This document shows positions 1 through 12,303 of a stretch of 64,000 nt of DNA, in pieces. Source of the DNA: Sciurus carolinensis (lineage: Eukaryota > Chordata > Mammalia > Rodentia > Sciuridae); NCBI RefSeq assembly GCF_902686445.1, contig NC_062216.1, forward strand, positions 6,035,084-6,099,083, written 5' to 3'. Position 1 is the first letter of the stretch; each line of letters starts with the position of its first letter. Below the pieces are notes generated by a model. That model was not told the DNA's origin and ran no database searches. It saw only the letters and a program-made list of their open reading frames with translations. A program made the position numbers and the translations under genes.

Positions 1-150
1 TAGAAAATGGGTTGAATATTTGTACTATCAGACTCATAAAATTGTTGGAATGCCTTCTTCAGCTTCAGAGTCCCAGTTTGCTCTGCTGTGCAGTGGCTGA
101 AGATCCCTAGGGACAAAGACTGGCTCCTGAGCACCAGGAAATGTTATGTT

Positions 151-165
151 AAAATTCAAACTACA
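151..165. repeat. Target-site duplication, left copy, of L1 element 1
   Basis: The 15-bp word AAAATTCAAACTACA occurs here and again at 6003-6017, directly bracketing the L1 at 166-6002. This is the expected footprint of target-primed reverse transcription and fixes both ends of the insertion. Confidence 0.9.
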
Positions 166-330
166 GGGGCGATCCAAGATAGCGCGCTAGAGAGTGACTG
201 CATATCCTGTCACTCCAGAACCCAGGACTCAATAAGGGGAGGAATTGAGAGACTCGGACTAAAATAGAGCCACGGGGTGAGTCTCCCCCACTGGTTGAAG
301 CTCGGCCCGGGTGGCAGGCCCAGAGAGGGG

Positions 331-660
331 CAGCTTCTCAGAGCAGGGCAGGGCAGCTAGAGTCTTCCCCAGGTAGCCCTGCTCCCTCCAGCAGTGGGCT
401 CCTCCCACATGGCCAGCTTCTCAGAGCAGGTCCCCCAGTGAGAGCCTTTCTGCACAGAACCAGCTCCAAGTCCTGGAGCCAGCTCCAAGCTCCAGCCCAC
501 AGGCAGCTTCTGGACCAGGACAGGATAGCCAGGGACTTCCTCAAGCAGCCCTGCTCCCTCCAGTGGCAGGCTCCTTTCATGACCATCTTCTTGATGCAGA
601 CAGCCCAGTGAGAGCCTTTCCGCACAGAGACAACTCCAAGCCCTGGAACCAGTAGCGGGC
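331..660 (+). repeat. Two tandem monomers in the L1 element 1 5' UTR
   Basis: Two imperfect copies of a unit of about 172 bp (331-502 and 503 to about 660) share the blocks CAGCTTCT, GCCCTGCTCCCTCCAG, CAGTGAGAGCCTTTC and CTCCAAG in the same order. In other rodents L1 5' UTRs can be built of tandem monomers that act as the promoter. By analogy this pair is probably the internal L1 promoter. Confidence 0.75.
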
Positions 661-816
661 TAGGGGCAGCTTTCTTCGGAAGCACTGCATTATCAAGTTC
701 CTCCAAGACTTCAGGCTACTGAAGGCTGGGAGGTGATATACTGGAAATCTACAGGGACACTATAAGCCAATAGAGGAAATCTGCAATATCTCAGAGTCCA
801 CTGACATCTGACCATT

Positions 817-1869
817 ATGAGAAAACAAGGGAAGAAAATGTCCCAAACAAACCTAGATACTATATCAATAAAACCCAATGACAGCACAGCAGAAGAAATG
901 TCAGAAAGGGAGTTCAGAATGTACATAATTAAAACAATCAGTAAAGCAAATGAGGAGTGAAAGAGCAAATGCAGGCATTGAAGGAGGAGATGAAAGAGCA
1001 AATGCAGGCATTAAATGATCACACCAATCAACAGTTAAAAGACCAAATACGGGAAGCAAGAGATCATTTCAATAAAGAGTTAGAGATACTGAAAAAAGAA
1101 AAAAAAAAACAAACAGAAATCCTTGAAATGAAGGAAACAATAAACCAAGTTAAAAACTCCATAGAAAGCATAAGCAATAGGATAGAACACCTGGAAGACA
1201 GAACCTCAGACATTGAAGGCAAAATATTTAATCTTGAAAACAAAGTTGACCAAACAGAGAATATGGTAAGAAATCATGAACAGAATCTACAAGAATTATG
1301 GGATATCATGAAAAGGCCAAATTTAAGAATTATTGGGATTGAGGAATGCTTAGAGAAACAAACCAAAGGAATGAACAATCTATTCAATGAAATAATATCA
1401 GAAAATTTCCAAATCTGAAGAATGAAATGGAAAACCAAGTACAAGAGGCTTATAGGACTCCAAATATACAAAATTACAACAGACCCACACCAAGGCACAT
1501 TATTATGAAAATACCTAACATACAAAATAAAGACAGAATTTTAAAGGCCTCGAGAGAAAAGAATCAAATTACATTCAGGGGGAAACCAATAAGAATATCA
1601 GCAGATTTTTCAATCCAGACCCTAAAAGCTAGAAGGGCCTGGAACAACATTTACCAAGCCCTGAAAGAAAACGGATGCCAACCAAGAATCTTATACCCAG
1701 CAAAACTTACTTTCAGATTTGATGATGAAATAAGACCTTCCATGATAAACAAAAGCTAAAGGAATTTACAAAAAGAAAGCCGGCATTACAGAACATTCTC
1801 AGCAAAATATTCCATGAGGAAGAGATGAAAAACAATGATGCAAATCAGCAATGGGAGGAACTAGCCTAA
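817..1869 (+). pseudogene. L1 ORF1 (RNA-binding chaperone) remnant, element 1
   Basis: The start is taken at the ATG at 817, because the following residues (MRKQGKKM) match the start of the minus-strand L1 copy (MKKQGKKM at 22818). The frame stops at about 958, reopens at 957-1418 as a lysine- and glutamate-rich coiled coil, and changes frame at about 1420 into the RNA-recognition and C-terminal region (MENQVQEAYRTPN and on). Further breaks follow after 1759. A short tandem duplication of a roughly 30-bp block encoding KEQMQAL lies at 958-1010 in the coiled coil. In living L1s this protein trimerises and coats L1 RNA. This copy cannot make it. Confidence 0.9.
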
Positions 1870-1916
1870 AGGAATAGCCAAATAAAGGAGAAACCAAATC
1901 ATGTCAAAAAACAAAA

Positions 1917-4900
1917 ATGAGTCAAATGACTGGGAATACAAATCATATCACAATAATAACCCTGAATGTTAATGGCCTGAACTCATCAATCAAAAGACAT
2001 AGGCTGGCAGATTGGACTAAAAAGAAAAATCCAACAATATGCTCCCTGCAAGAGACTCATCTCAAAGAAAGAGATACCCATAGACTAAAGGTGAAAGGAT
2101 GGGAAAAAACATACCATGCACATGGACACAGCAAAAAAGCTGGAGTATCCATCCCCATTTCAGATAATGTGGACTTCAAGCCAAAACTAGTCAGAAGGGA
2201 TAAAGAAGGACATTACATTCTGCTTAAGGGAAGCATAAATCAGCAAGACATAACAATCATAAATATCTGTGCCCCGAACATTGGCTCATCCATGTACGTC
2301 AAACAAGTCCTTCTTAATTCCAGAAATCAAATAGACCACAACACAATAATACTAGGTGATTTTAACACACCTCTCTCACCACTGGATAGATCCTCCAAAC
2401 AAAAATTGAATAAACAAACCATAGATCTCAATAACACAATCAAAAATTTAGACTTAATGGACCTATATAGAATATACCATCCAACAAAGTACAGAACACT
2501 TTCTTCTCAGCAGCACATGGATCCTTCTCTAAAATAGACCATATTTTATGCCAAAAAGCTACAAGTACAAGAAGATAGAGATACTACCTTGTATTCTCTC
2601 AGATCATAATGGATTGAAATTAGAAATAAATGACAGAATAAAAAACAGAAACTTCTCCAATACCTGGAGATTAAATAACACGGTATTATATGATGAATGG
2701 ATAACAGAAGACATCAGGAGGGAAATAAAAAAATTCTTTGAAGTAAACGAAAACAAAGACACATCATATCAAAATCTCTGGGACACTATGAAAGCAGTAC
2801 TTAGAGGAAGATTTATTTCATGGGATGCATTCAACAAAAGAAGTAGAAATCAACAAATAAACAACTTAACATTATACTCAAAGCCCTAGAAAAAGAATAG
2901 CAGACCAACACCAAAAGTAGTAGAAGACAGGAAATAGTTAAAATCAGAGCAGAAATCAATGAAATTGAAACAGAAGAAACAATAGGAAAAATTAACAAAA
3001 TAAATAGTTGGTTCTTTGAAAAAATAAACAAAATTGATAAACCCTTAGCCACACTAACAAAGAGAAAGAGGGAGAAAACTGAAATTACTAAAATTTGGAG
3101 TGAACAAGGAAATATCACAACAGACACGAGTAAAATACAAACCATAATTAGAAGCTATTTTGAAAATCTATACTCCAACAAAGCAGAAAACCTCGAAGAC
3201 ATCAACAAGTTTCTAGAGACATATGAATTACCTAAACTGAACGAAGAGGATATACACAACTTAAATAAATCAATTTCAAGCAATGAAATAGAAGAGGTCA
3301 TCAAAAGCCTACCAACAAAGAAAAGTCCGTACCAGATGGGTTCTCAGCCGAGTTCTACAAAACCTTTAAAGAAGAGCTCATTCCAATACTCCTCAAAGTA
3401 TTCCATGAATAGAAGAGGAGGGAACCCTCCCAAACTCATTCTATAAAGCCAATATCACCCTGATACCTAAACCAGACAGAGACACATCGAGGAAAGAAAA
3501 TTTCAGACCAATATCCTTAATGAACATCGATGCAAAAATTCTCAACAAAATTTTAGCAAATCGCATACGAAAATATATTAAAAAGATAGTGCACCACCAT
3601 CAAGTGGGTTTTATCCCAGGGATGCAAGTTCGGTTCAACATTCGGAAATCAATAAATGTCATTCACCATATCAACAGACTTAAAGTTAAGAATCACATGA
3701 TTATTTCAATAGATGCAGAAAAAGCATTCGATAAAATACAGCATCCCTTCATGCTCAAAACACTAGAAAAAATTAGGGTAGTGGGAACATTCCTTAGTAT
3801 TGTAAAGGGCATCTACACTAAGCCCATGCATGGCCAATATCATTCTAAATGGTGAAAAACTGAAAGCATTCCCCCTAAAAACTAGAACAAGGCAGGGATG
3901 CCCTCTTTCACCACTTCTATTCAACATCCTCCTTGAAACTCTAGCCAGAGCAATTAGAAAAACCAAAGAAATTAAAGGAATACGAATTGGAAAAGAAGAA
4001 CTCAAACTATCCCTGTTCACTGATGACATGATTATATATTTAGAGGAACCTGGAAATTCCACCAGAAAACTTTTAGAACTCATAAGTGAATTCAGTAAAG
4101 TAGCAGGTTACAAGATCAATGCTCACAAATCCAATGCATTTTTATACATAAGTGATGAATCTTCAGAAAGAGAAATTAGGAAAATTACCCCATTCACAAT
4201 AGCATTGAAAAATATAAAATACTTGGGAATCAATCTCACAAAAGAGGTGAAAGACCTCTATAATGAGAACTACAGAACACTAAGGAAAGAAATTAAAGAA
4301 AACCTTAGAAGATGGAAAGATCTCCCATGTTCTTGGATAGGCAGAGTTAATATTGTCAAAATGGCCATACTACCTAAAGTGCTATACAGATTCAATGCAA
4401 TTCCAATTAAAATCCCAATGATGTACCTTACAGAAATAGAGCAAGCAATTATAAAATTCATCTGGAAGAATAAAAAAACCCAGAATAGCTAAAGCAATCC
4501 TCAGTAGAAAGAGCGAAGCAGGAGGTATCGCAATACCAGATTTTCAACTCTACTACAAAGCAATAGTAAAAAAATGGCATGGTATTGGTACCAAAATAGA
4601 CAGGTAGATCAATGGGACAGAAAAGATGACATGGACACAAACCCAAATAAATACAATTTTCTCATACTAGACAAAGGGTCCAAAAATATGCAATGGAGAA
4701 AAGATAGCCTCTTCAACAAATGGTGCTGGGAAAACTGGAAATCCATATGCAACAGAATGAAATTAAACCCCTATCTCTCACCCTGCACAAAACTCAACTC
4801 ACAATGGATCAAGGACCTCAGAATCAGACCAGAGACCCTGCATCTTATAGAAGAAAAAGTAGGTTCAAATCTTCAACTTGTTGGCTTAGGATCAGACTTC

Positions 4901-5742
4901 CTTAACAGGACTCCCATAGCACAAGAAATAAAAGCAAGAATCAATAACTGGGATAGATTCAAACTATAAAGCTTTCTCTCAGCAAAGGAAACTATCACTA
5001 ATGTGAAGAGAGAGCCTACAGAGTGGGAGAATATCTTTGCCAATCATACTTCAGATAGAGCGCTAATTTCCAGAATCTACAAAGAACTCAAAAAACTCTA
5101 CACCAAGAATACAAATAACACAATCAACAAATGGACTAAGGAAATGAACAGACACTTCACAGAAGATGATGTACAAGCAATCAACAGATATATGAAAAAA
5201 TGTTCAACATCTCTAGTAATAAGAGAAATGCAAATCAAAACTACCCTAAGATTCCATTTCATCCCAATTAGAATGGTGATTATCAAGAACACAAGCAACA
5301 ATAGGTGTTGGCGAGGATGTGGGGAAAAAGATGCACTCATACATTGCTGGTGGGGTTGCAAATTAGTGCAGTCACTCTGGAAAGCAGTATGGAGATTTCT
5401 CAGAAAACTTGGAATGGAACCACCATTTGACCCAGCTATCCCACTCATTGGCCTATACCCAAAGGACTTAAAATCAGCATACTACAGAGATACAGCCACA
5501 TCAATGTTCATTGCTGCTCAATTCACATAGCCAGATTGTGGAACAAACCTAGATGTCCTTCAATTGATGAATGGATAAAGAAACTGTGGCATATATATAC
5601 AATGGAATATTACTCCCCCAGAAAGAATGATAAAATTATGGCATTTTCAGTCAAATGGATGAAATTGGAGAATATGATGCTAAGTGAGATAAGCCAATCT
5701 CAAAAAACTAAAGGACAAATGATCTCGCTGATTAGCAGATGA
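1917..5742 (+). pseudogene. L1 ORF2 (endonuclease-reverse transcriptase) remnant, element 1
   Basis: Starts 47 bp after ORF1 with MSQMTGN. The endonuclease domain is visible at 1917-2640, with the NVNGLN, QETH, GDFN and SDHNG motifs. The reverse transcriptase follows at about 3280-4490, with a palm containing SIDAEKAFD and SLFTDDM, where the usual FADD is changed to FTDD. The C-terminal cysteine-rich region has a [18 protein letters not shown] stretch at about 5305-5355. The frame is broken at about 2537, 2889, 3830, 4490, 4969 and 5530, so no full-length protein is possible. The endonuclease nicks target DNA and the reverse transcriptase copies L1 RNA in active elements. Confidence 0.92.
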
Positions 5743-5764
5743 GGACATTTAATGGGGTGGGAGG

Positions 5765-5806
5765 GGTTAGCGTTAGGGTTAGGGTTTGGTTTAGGGTTAG
5801 GGTTAA
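5765..5806 (+). repeat. Telomere-like TTAGGG run inside the L1 3' UTR
   Basis: Five to six imperfect TTAGGG-type repeats (variants GTTAGCG and GGTTTGG) lie just after the ORF2 stop. The equivalent places in the other two L1 3' ends (about 9090-9125, and 17820-17900 on the minus strand) do not have it. Confidence 0.85.
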
Positions 5807-6002
5807 GGACGGTGGTAAGAATGGAGGAATGTAGGACTGACTAGAGGGAAAAGAGGGGTGGGAGGGGTGGGGGGAATGGAAAAAAATAACAGAATGAATC
5901 AAACAACATTACCCTATGTAAATTTATGATTACACAAATGGTATGCCTTGACTCCATGTACAAACAGAGAAACAACATGTATCCCATTTGTTTACAATAA
6001 AA

Positions 6003-6017
6003 AAAATTCAAACTACA
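6003..6017. repeat. Target-site duplication, right copy, of L1 element 1
   Basis: Same 15-bp word as 151-165, immediately after the A-rich end of the L1. Confidence 0.9.
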
Positions 6018-6129
6018 AAAAAAAATATTGTTGGAATGTTTGTATTGCAATAGTTCACTCTCATATCAGAGGGAATACAACAACTGATTCATTTTATTGT
6101 TTGTTAACACTTTTCATTTTGAAAATAAA

Positions 6130-6205
6130 AATAATGTATACATATATAGATATGTATATATATATGAACATATATAATATATAATATGTGTATACATAAA
6201 TATGT
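6130..6205. repeat. AT-rich TATA/TATG simple repeat
   Basis: Low-complexity run of TATATA, CATATA and TATGTATA blocks. No gene signal in it. Confidence 0.7.
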
Positions 6206-6334
6206 ATATTTCCATAGGCAATCTCTTAGGTGTTCCATTATGGTTTTAATGTGAAATTTTCAAACAAATAATTCTGAATATTTTTTCACATGCTTATTTG
6301 CCATTTGATTATCCACTTCAATGAAATATCTCCT

Positions 6335-6475
6335 TTTTAAAATTATTTATTTATTTTTCAATTTTTTTACAGACTGTGTTTTGATTCATTGTACACAAAT
6401 AGGGTACATAATTTCATTTCTATGATTGTACATGATGTAGATTCATACAATTTGTGGGTATTTCATTAAATTTTA
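6335..6475 (-). mobile_element. L1 3'-end fragment (reverse orientation)
   Basis: The reverse complement matches the last 130 bp of the L1 copies in this window (GATTACACAAATGG-like and GTACAAT-like blocks, then an A-rich tail seen here as T-rich sequence). A short 5'-truncated insertion, more diverged than element 1. Confidence 0.75.
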
Positions 6476-6569
6476 ACTGGAGTATTTATTGATTGTTCAG
6501 TTTTCTCGTCTTTGTATATTTGGTAAACAACCATGTGTATTGCAAATGTTTTCTGACAGTCAAAAAAGA

Positions 6570-7010
6570 AGAAGGAGGAGGAGAAGGAGAAGTCAGACCC
6601 AGAAGGACAAACACTACACACTCTGGCTTACATGTGGGTGCTAATGCTGATCTCAAAGGAGGAGAGCAGAAAGTGGTGACCAGAACTTCAGAAGATGTGG
6701 GAGAAAGGGGAGTGTTAATAGGTACAGAGGTACAGAGGGAGAGGAGAATGACTTCTAATGATGTATATAAAAGTAGAGTAACTAGAGTTGACAACAATTG
6801 ACAGGCATTTCAAAAGGAGAAGATTCTGAATGTTCCCAACAAAAAGAAATGACAAATGTTTGAAAACAAAATATTGGAGGTGGTTCACATGTCAGTTGAC
6901 CTGATCTCATTATGCATTTTATACATGTACTAAAATATCACTCTGAAGTTCATAAAAAGTGTAATTGCTATTTGTCAAGGAAAATTATATGTAAACACAT
7001 ATTTTATACT
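6570..7010 (+). mobile_element. Old mammalian L1 (L1MA-like) 3' end
   Basis: Carries the ordered 3' UTR landmarks of ancient mammalian L1s: a GTGGTGACCAGAA-like block, GTTGACAACAATTG, GATTCTGAATGTTCCCAAC, AAAGAAATGACAAATG, then TACATGTACTAAAATATCAC and an A-rich end. Clearly older than element 1. The ORF calls across it are chance. Confidence 0.8.
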
Positions 7011-7264
7011 TTCTAAAGAATAGAAAATAAAAAGTAAAGAGGAAGTATGAGTTTCAACATGCATAGAGAAGGTTTGATTATTAATACTAGAAAATCTGTT
7101 CCAGGTGAACCTAGATGTCATGCAGATCTCCTATAATACTTTGAGCTCTAAGACAGAAAATAATTAAAATTGTGCCTGCATCATTTTCTAGATGGGCAAA
7201 TTTATCATATTATTATGGTTTTATCAGATTCTGCTTATATCATCAGATAAATTAGGAGATGTGA

Positions 7265-7325
7265 TATCATATATATACATAATATATATATATATACATA
7301 TATAATTATATATGTATATAAAAAT
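7265..7325. repeat. (TA)n microsatellite
   Basis: Nearly pure alternation of A and T, with occasional C and G in TACATA and TATGTA. Confidence 0.85.
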
Positions 7326-7329
7326 CTGT

Positions 7330-8050
7330 AATCAGAGTCACAATTCATGTAAACTAGTCTTTTGTTTGGACATCAGATACACGTGGGTGAGTCAATTCTA
7401 CTTTTGTACAGAACATTAAATTCAACTACAAAAAAACAATGTTTGTTTTTTTATAGGAGAAATTGCAATTTGCATTACATTCAATTACATTATAATTGAC
7501 ATTAAAATTATATATGTAATTTTAATTTAAAGCAGAGATATCACATCTACTGAAAGTTAATACAGAAGGAAATTCTGATGGTTTCAGCTAATACTTGTTA
7601 AAATATCAAATGGAGCAATTATACCTTGCTAATCCCCAGGCATTCAATATAAACATCACTCTTGAACATCCTGGACCAAAAGCTTGTGGCAGAAGCATTA
7701 TGCCACTTGCAACCTCACTGCTTTTTCCTCCACTGAATGTCTAGATAGACTGGCAAGAAAGGGTCACTGACTCCTGCAGATGGAACTGCCTGTCACACAA
7801 ATGTGACATTCATGTGGTATACCTCCTCTATGATTGCTCTTGTGTTCCTGAACATGAATAAATCACTATGGTATTGTCTACCCAATTTGTTGACAGTCTT
7901 CCTTGGCTCTGTGAATTAACAAACACTGAGCAGATGCAGAAGTGTGAGTTACATCTTCTTGTGATTCATTTAGTTTTGGTGAAACTTCCTAGGTACAAGA
8001 TTCCTGTTTGGCAAAGAATATGAAAGGTTGTTAATATTTTCCACATAAAC
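7330..8050. other. No gene recognised
   Basis: AT-rich anonymous sequence. No long ORF, RNA gene or clear repeat family could be seen on either strand. Confidence 0.5.
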
Positions 8051-8056
8051 CATACA

Positions 8057-9305
8057 TTGCCAAAAACATGGTGCTTGGGAAACTGGAAACCCATAAGCAG
8101 CAGAATGAATCTAACCCCCTATCTCTCACTCTGCACAAAACTCAACTCAAAATGGATCAAGGACCTTGGAATCAGACCAGAGACCCTTCATCTTACAGAA
8201 GAAAAAGTAGGTGCAAATCATCATTTCATCTTAGGATCAGCCTTCCTTAACATGATTCCTAATCACAAGGAATAAAAGCAGTAATCAATAATTGGGATGG
8301 ATTCAAAGTAAAAAGCTTTTTCTCACCAAAGGAACCTCTTAGCAATGTGAAGAGAGAGCCTCCAGAGTGGAAGAAAATGTTTGCCACACACACTTCAGAT
8401 AGAACACTAATCTCCAGAATCTATAAGAACTCAAAAAACTTTTACACTAAAAATACAAATCAATGAAACCCAATCAACAAATGGACTACAGAAATGAGCA
8501 GACATTCACAGAAGAATATCTACAAGCAATCAACAGATACATGAAAAAATGTTCAACATCTCGAGTAATAAGTGAAATACAAATCAAAACTACCCTGAGG
8601 TTCCATCTCATCCCAATTAGAATGGCAATTATCAAGAACACAGGCAACAATAAGTGTTGGCGAGGATGTGGGGAAAAGGTACAGTCATACATTGCTGGTG
8701 GGGCTGCAAATTAGTGCAGCCATGCTGGAAAGCAGTGTGGAGATTCCTCAGAAAACTTGGAATGGAACCACCATTTGACCCAGCTATCCCACTCCTTGGC
8801 CTATACCCAAAGGACTTATAATCAGCATAGTACAGTGATGTAGCCACATTAAAGTTTGTAGCTGCTCAATTCACAATAGCTAAGTTGTGGAACCAACATA
8901 GATGTCCTTCAATAGATGAATGGATAAAGAAACTAAGGTATACATACTCAATTGAATATTACTCAGTCATGAAGAAGAATAAAATTAGGGCATTTGCAGG
9001 CAAATGGATGAAGTTAGAGAATATCATGCTAACTGAGTTAAGCCAATCCTAAAAAATGAAAGGATGAATGATCCCTCTGACTAGTTTATGATGATACATA
9101 ATGTGGGGGGGTGTAGGGAGGTAAGAATGGAGAAAGGATGGACTGTATAGAGGAAAAAGAGGGATGAGAGAAAAATAACAGAATGAGACAAACATCATTA
9201 CCCTATGTACACGTATGATTACACAAATTGTGTGAATCTACTTCATGTACAACAAGAGAAACAAGTTGGACCCCACTTGTTTACAATGAATGAGAATAAA
9301 TTATA
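8057..9305 (+). mobile_element. 5'-truncated L1 insertion
   Basis: Matches the last quarter of ORF2 and the 3' UTR of element 1. The first recognisable stretch corresponds to element 1 position about 4710; the CWRGCGEK region is at about 8655, and the A-rich end with AATAAA near 9295. Frameshifted throughout (72, 60 and 83-codon remnants). It lacks the telomere-like run found in element 1. Confidence 0.9.
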
Positions 9306-9309
9306 AAAG

Positions 9310-10690
9310 ATAAAGTGCTGTAGTCTTTGCATATAACCTTCCTACATCCTCTTGTATACTTCAAAACATCTCTAGATTATTATACCTAATAAAATGTGAA
9401 TTCTATGTAAATACTTGCTATAACATATTGTTTAGGGAATAATGAGATGAAAAATGTCCCTATATGTTTAGCACAGACACATTTTCTTTGTGTTTTTCAG
9501 TACACTTGGTTAAATTCCTGAATGTGGAACTCACAAAAATGGAGGACTGACTTCACTTTAGTTCACATAACTTGTGTAGAACCACACTGTGTGGGTAGAT
9601 TTATTAAAGATGTTGTGCTAAATTTAAAAAATATATTAATTCAGATATATTGGAATCATTCTCTAACCATTAATACTCTAAGACAAATAGTTTTTCCATT
9701 TTTACTTCCATGTGCATGCCACATTTCCCCAAAATGGGTCAATTATACTCTATTTGGTAGCATCCTAATACCAGAGCTATTGGAATAATTTTGATAACTT
9801 CTATAAGTTGAAAGACCAAGTACATGAGCAGTGTTTGTGAAATGCACCATAGTTTTAAGATTGTATATGTTGGTTTTGAACTCATTTAAAATTTTGAGTG
9901 AATTTAACCTATGCAAAGATTTTGGCTGAAAAATTGCTCAAAGTCAGTTTAATTCCAGATAGGCAGTTGTGCTCAGTCACTAATTTAACGACTGTGGAGT
10001 ATTTCATCTCTATCACCAGCATTTGCATTCACAAAACTTACCACTGACCTGATGATAGGGGTGTCTTTTCTTCTGAGGTGTTCTTTGGATATTACCTCAA
10101 GTTCCTTATGTGCACCTTTGTTGTGTATGATTCTGGAAAAAGAACTTTTCTCCAAAAAATTGGTAGAAGAAAAACATTGAAATGTATCACTGCCCATGAC
10201 TGTATAATTGCCCAATTGACATATCAGTGGAGCCGATATGCCAACTTAAGGGAAATTCTAGGTACTAGAAACACTGTCACATGCATCAAAGCTTGTGAAA
10301 TGTTTCAGAATTGGAGTACAAAAACTAAAAATAAAAATTGAGTTTGGGCAGATGAAAATCAGTGGAAAATGAGGAGGATCTCTCTACGAAAATAAACTCC
10401 AACATACATTAATAGTTTTTCCCCAAAAATCAAAACAATGATAAGAAAACTCTTCAATTGTGCTTGAATTTTAAAGTAGATATAACAACACCAGATGGAT
10501 TTCTTCTCACTGTTCCCTTCAAATTGGTAGATAAGCTAATTCATTTCTGCAACACTTTGCTTGATATTTCCAAACATATTTTCTGGTCAGGCATGCATCT
10601 AGATTGATGCAAAGTCACTGAATTGTAGCTGGACACTGGCCTTGGGGAATGCCTGCATATTTTGACCAAGAAAACATTTCTTCCTGCAAT
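9310..10690. other. No gene recognised
   Basis: AT-rich interval with only short ORFs (88 codons at 9522-9788, 87 at 10078-10341) that show no recognisable domain and have no paralog elsewhere in the window. Regarded as non-coding. Confidence 0.5.
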
Positions 10691-11060
10691 CTTGAGTTGG
10701 AGTTTGATTGGTGGGTGACCCCCTGGAGAGAGCATGTGGACAAATTACATGGGAATGAAAGGTCACCAGACTCTCGTCTGCAAGAAAAATCCGCACTGCA
10801 AACATTTGCACCACAGCCTCACATGCACACAGGGTAGTGCTCCCCCTCTGGTCATCACAGAAGCAGATTCCACTTCAGGGTCCTTCTCCCCACTGTGCCT
10901 GCTCCAGGGGAGGTTCAGATTCACTGCGGCACCTGGTCAGCAAATTCCTGCACAGTCCCGTCTTTCTCTGGTTCCCTAACTGCAGGAGCAGCCAGGTGTT
11001 CTCCACACCTTTCTCCTTTAGAAAATTATATCTCTGAGGAAGACCCAGAAGTCAGTACTC
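10690..11060 (+). repeat. Duplicon segment D, copy 1 (unknown nature)
   Basis: Shares ordered blocks with the reverse complement of 36190-36480 and 43080-43360: a CATGCACACAGG-like start, then CTTCTCCCCACTGTGCCTGCTC, CACCTGGTCAGCAAATTC, GCACAG, and CAGGTGTTCTCCACACC at the end. The three copies are all beside FAM90A-like copies. All three stay largely open in overlapping frames, but with no conserved start codon, and the encoded peptides differ too much to call a gene. Confidence 0.7.
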
Positions 11061-11800
11061 CTGGAAGAAGATTTGGTAGAAGACAGCTTTCCCCTCCCTC
11101 TCTACACTCTTCCTTCTCCTCTCCATTCATTCTCTGTACCTTTCCTTCCTTCCTGTATGTGCCTCAGTAACTAACTTTTGCTCACCTCAAGGAATATGAG
11201 ATGAACTCACACAGTACTTGGGATTGTCAGCACACATACCCTAGCACTCTGTCTAAATTCTGACACCATTTTCAGTGCCATCAAGGAGGAGGGAGATTTA
11301 ATTTGCTTTATCTTCTCTCACAGCCACGGAGTCCTTCTGCATTATAGTCAGATCTCTTCCAAAATATAGGAAATGGCAATTGCCTGTAAAAGATCTGTGC
11401 TCCTTCTAACTACAGCAGTGAGTCTCCAGTTGCTGATGGGTAGGATCACCTACAGAGTAAAAGCCTCTGTGTTCAGGCCTCAAATGAACACAATATTTTT
11501 ATCTGAGAATCTCACTTTTCCAACTTTATTATGGTTCAACAGAACATACAGTGATACATTTGTATCACTTTGTATGCAAAATATGTATCATCTTTGATTG
11601 CCATGCTGAAAATATTTCAGACCACTAGGAGTTCCACATCAGGCCTGTCGTGCATCAGTGCACAACAAGTGAATTTTGAAGTAGAGAAATGATTCTGAAA
11701 GAGATGTGTAGAGGAATGCACTCACAATGTGGACAGATTAAAATATGGGGTGCATTTCATTAGAATTAAAATGTATTTGAAACACATGTTTTCCATGATG
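11060..11800. other. No gene recognised; distal flank of FAM90A-like copy A
   Basis: Pyrimidine-rich stretch at 11080-11160, then anonymous sequence. From about 11750 it begins to resemble the 3' flank of copy B (43620-43840) and copy C (34800-34980), for example the AGACAGAGGTCCCAGTGATCAGC block near 11900. Confidence 0.5.
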
Positions 11801-12303
11801 AAAATAATCACAATTTGTAAGGGCAAGGTAAATATCCATTATGGTTTTACTGAAGGACTCTGCATTCAAAACTCCTATCTCAGACCAGGACACTGCTGCA
11901 AAGACAGAGGTCCCAGTGATCAGCTGGTGTTGCCTACAATTCTGTCATAGACAAGAGAGATTCATGGAGCCTGTGCTTACTTTACAATTAAATATATACA
12001 CCTCCAGTGTTCCTTCTTGGACTTCATATGCAATCCTTCATTTGCCAATTGAACAATACACAATACAATACACTTTGGAAATCCCAAATGAAGCTTCCAT
12101 CATTCAGAGGTGGAGAATATCAGAGCCAGTGTCTGTGTCTGCTCCAGAACTCTCTGCAGTCCTAGAATTTGCACCTGCCCCAGAGCTAGGAGGCTCCTCT
12201 CACCCATGTGCAACCTGCTTCCTTCATCTTTGCCTCCTCAGCCCGAAAGTGCCCCCTAAGACACTTGTGACTAGAAGTCCACTCTTCCCTGCATTGGAGT
12301 GCC

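Larger units (their letters stand above)
166..6002 (+). mobile_element. Full-length L1 (LINE-1) retrotransposon, inactive (L1 element 1)
   Basis: A complete non-LTR retrotransposon: GC-rich 5' UTR (166-816), ORF1 remnant (817-1869), ORF2 remnant (1917-5742), short 3' UTR with a telomere-like run, and an A-rich tail with AATAAA. Identical 15-bp target-site duplications flank it. ORF1 and ORF2 are each broken by frameshifts and stops, so it is no longer autonomous. The 3' end (about 5880-6000) closely resembles the ends of the other L1 pieces here at 6335-6475 (reverse), 8057-9305 and 17675-17780 (reverse). From memory, this 3' end style is that of squirrel-family L1s; that assignment is inference. 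Confidence 0.93.

Noticed and set aside
41..52. ATTGTTGGAATG occurs on both sides of L1 element 1 (41-52 and 6027-6038)
   Set aside because: Distances to the target-site duplications differ (about 99 and 10 bp), so it cannot be part of the insertion footprint. Taken as chance.
6493..6801. Overlapping ORFs on both strands at 6486-6801
   Set aside because: They lie in an ancient L1 3' UTR; both-strand openness reflects purine bias.
9522..10341. ORFs of 88 and 87 codons at 9522-9788 and 10078-10341
   Set aside because: No domain, no paralog in the window, no splice-like context, and lengths expected by chance in AT-rich DNA.
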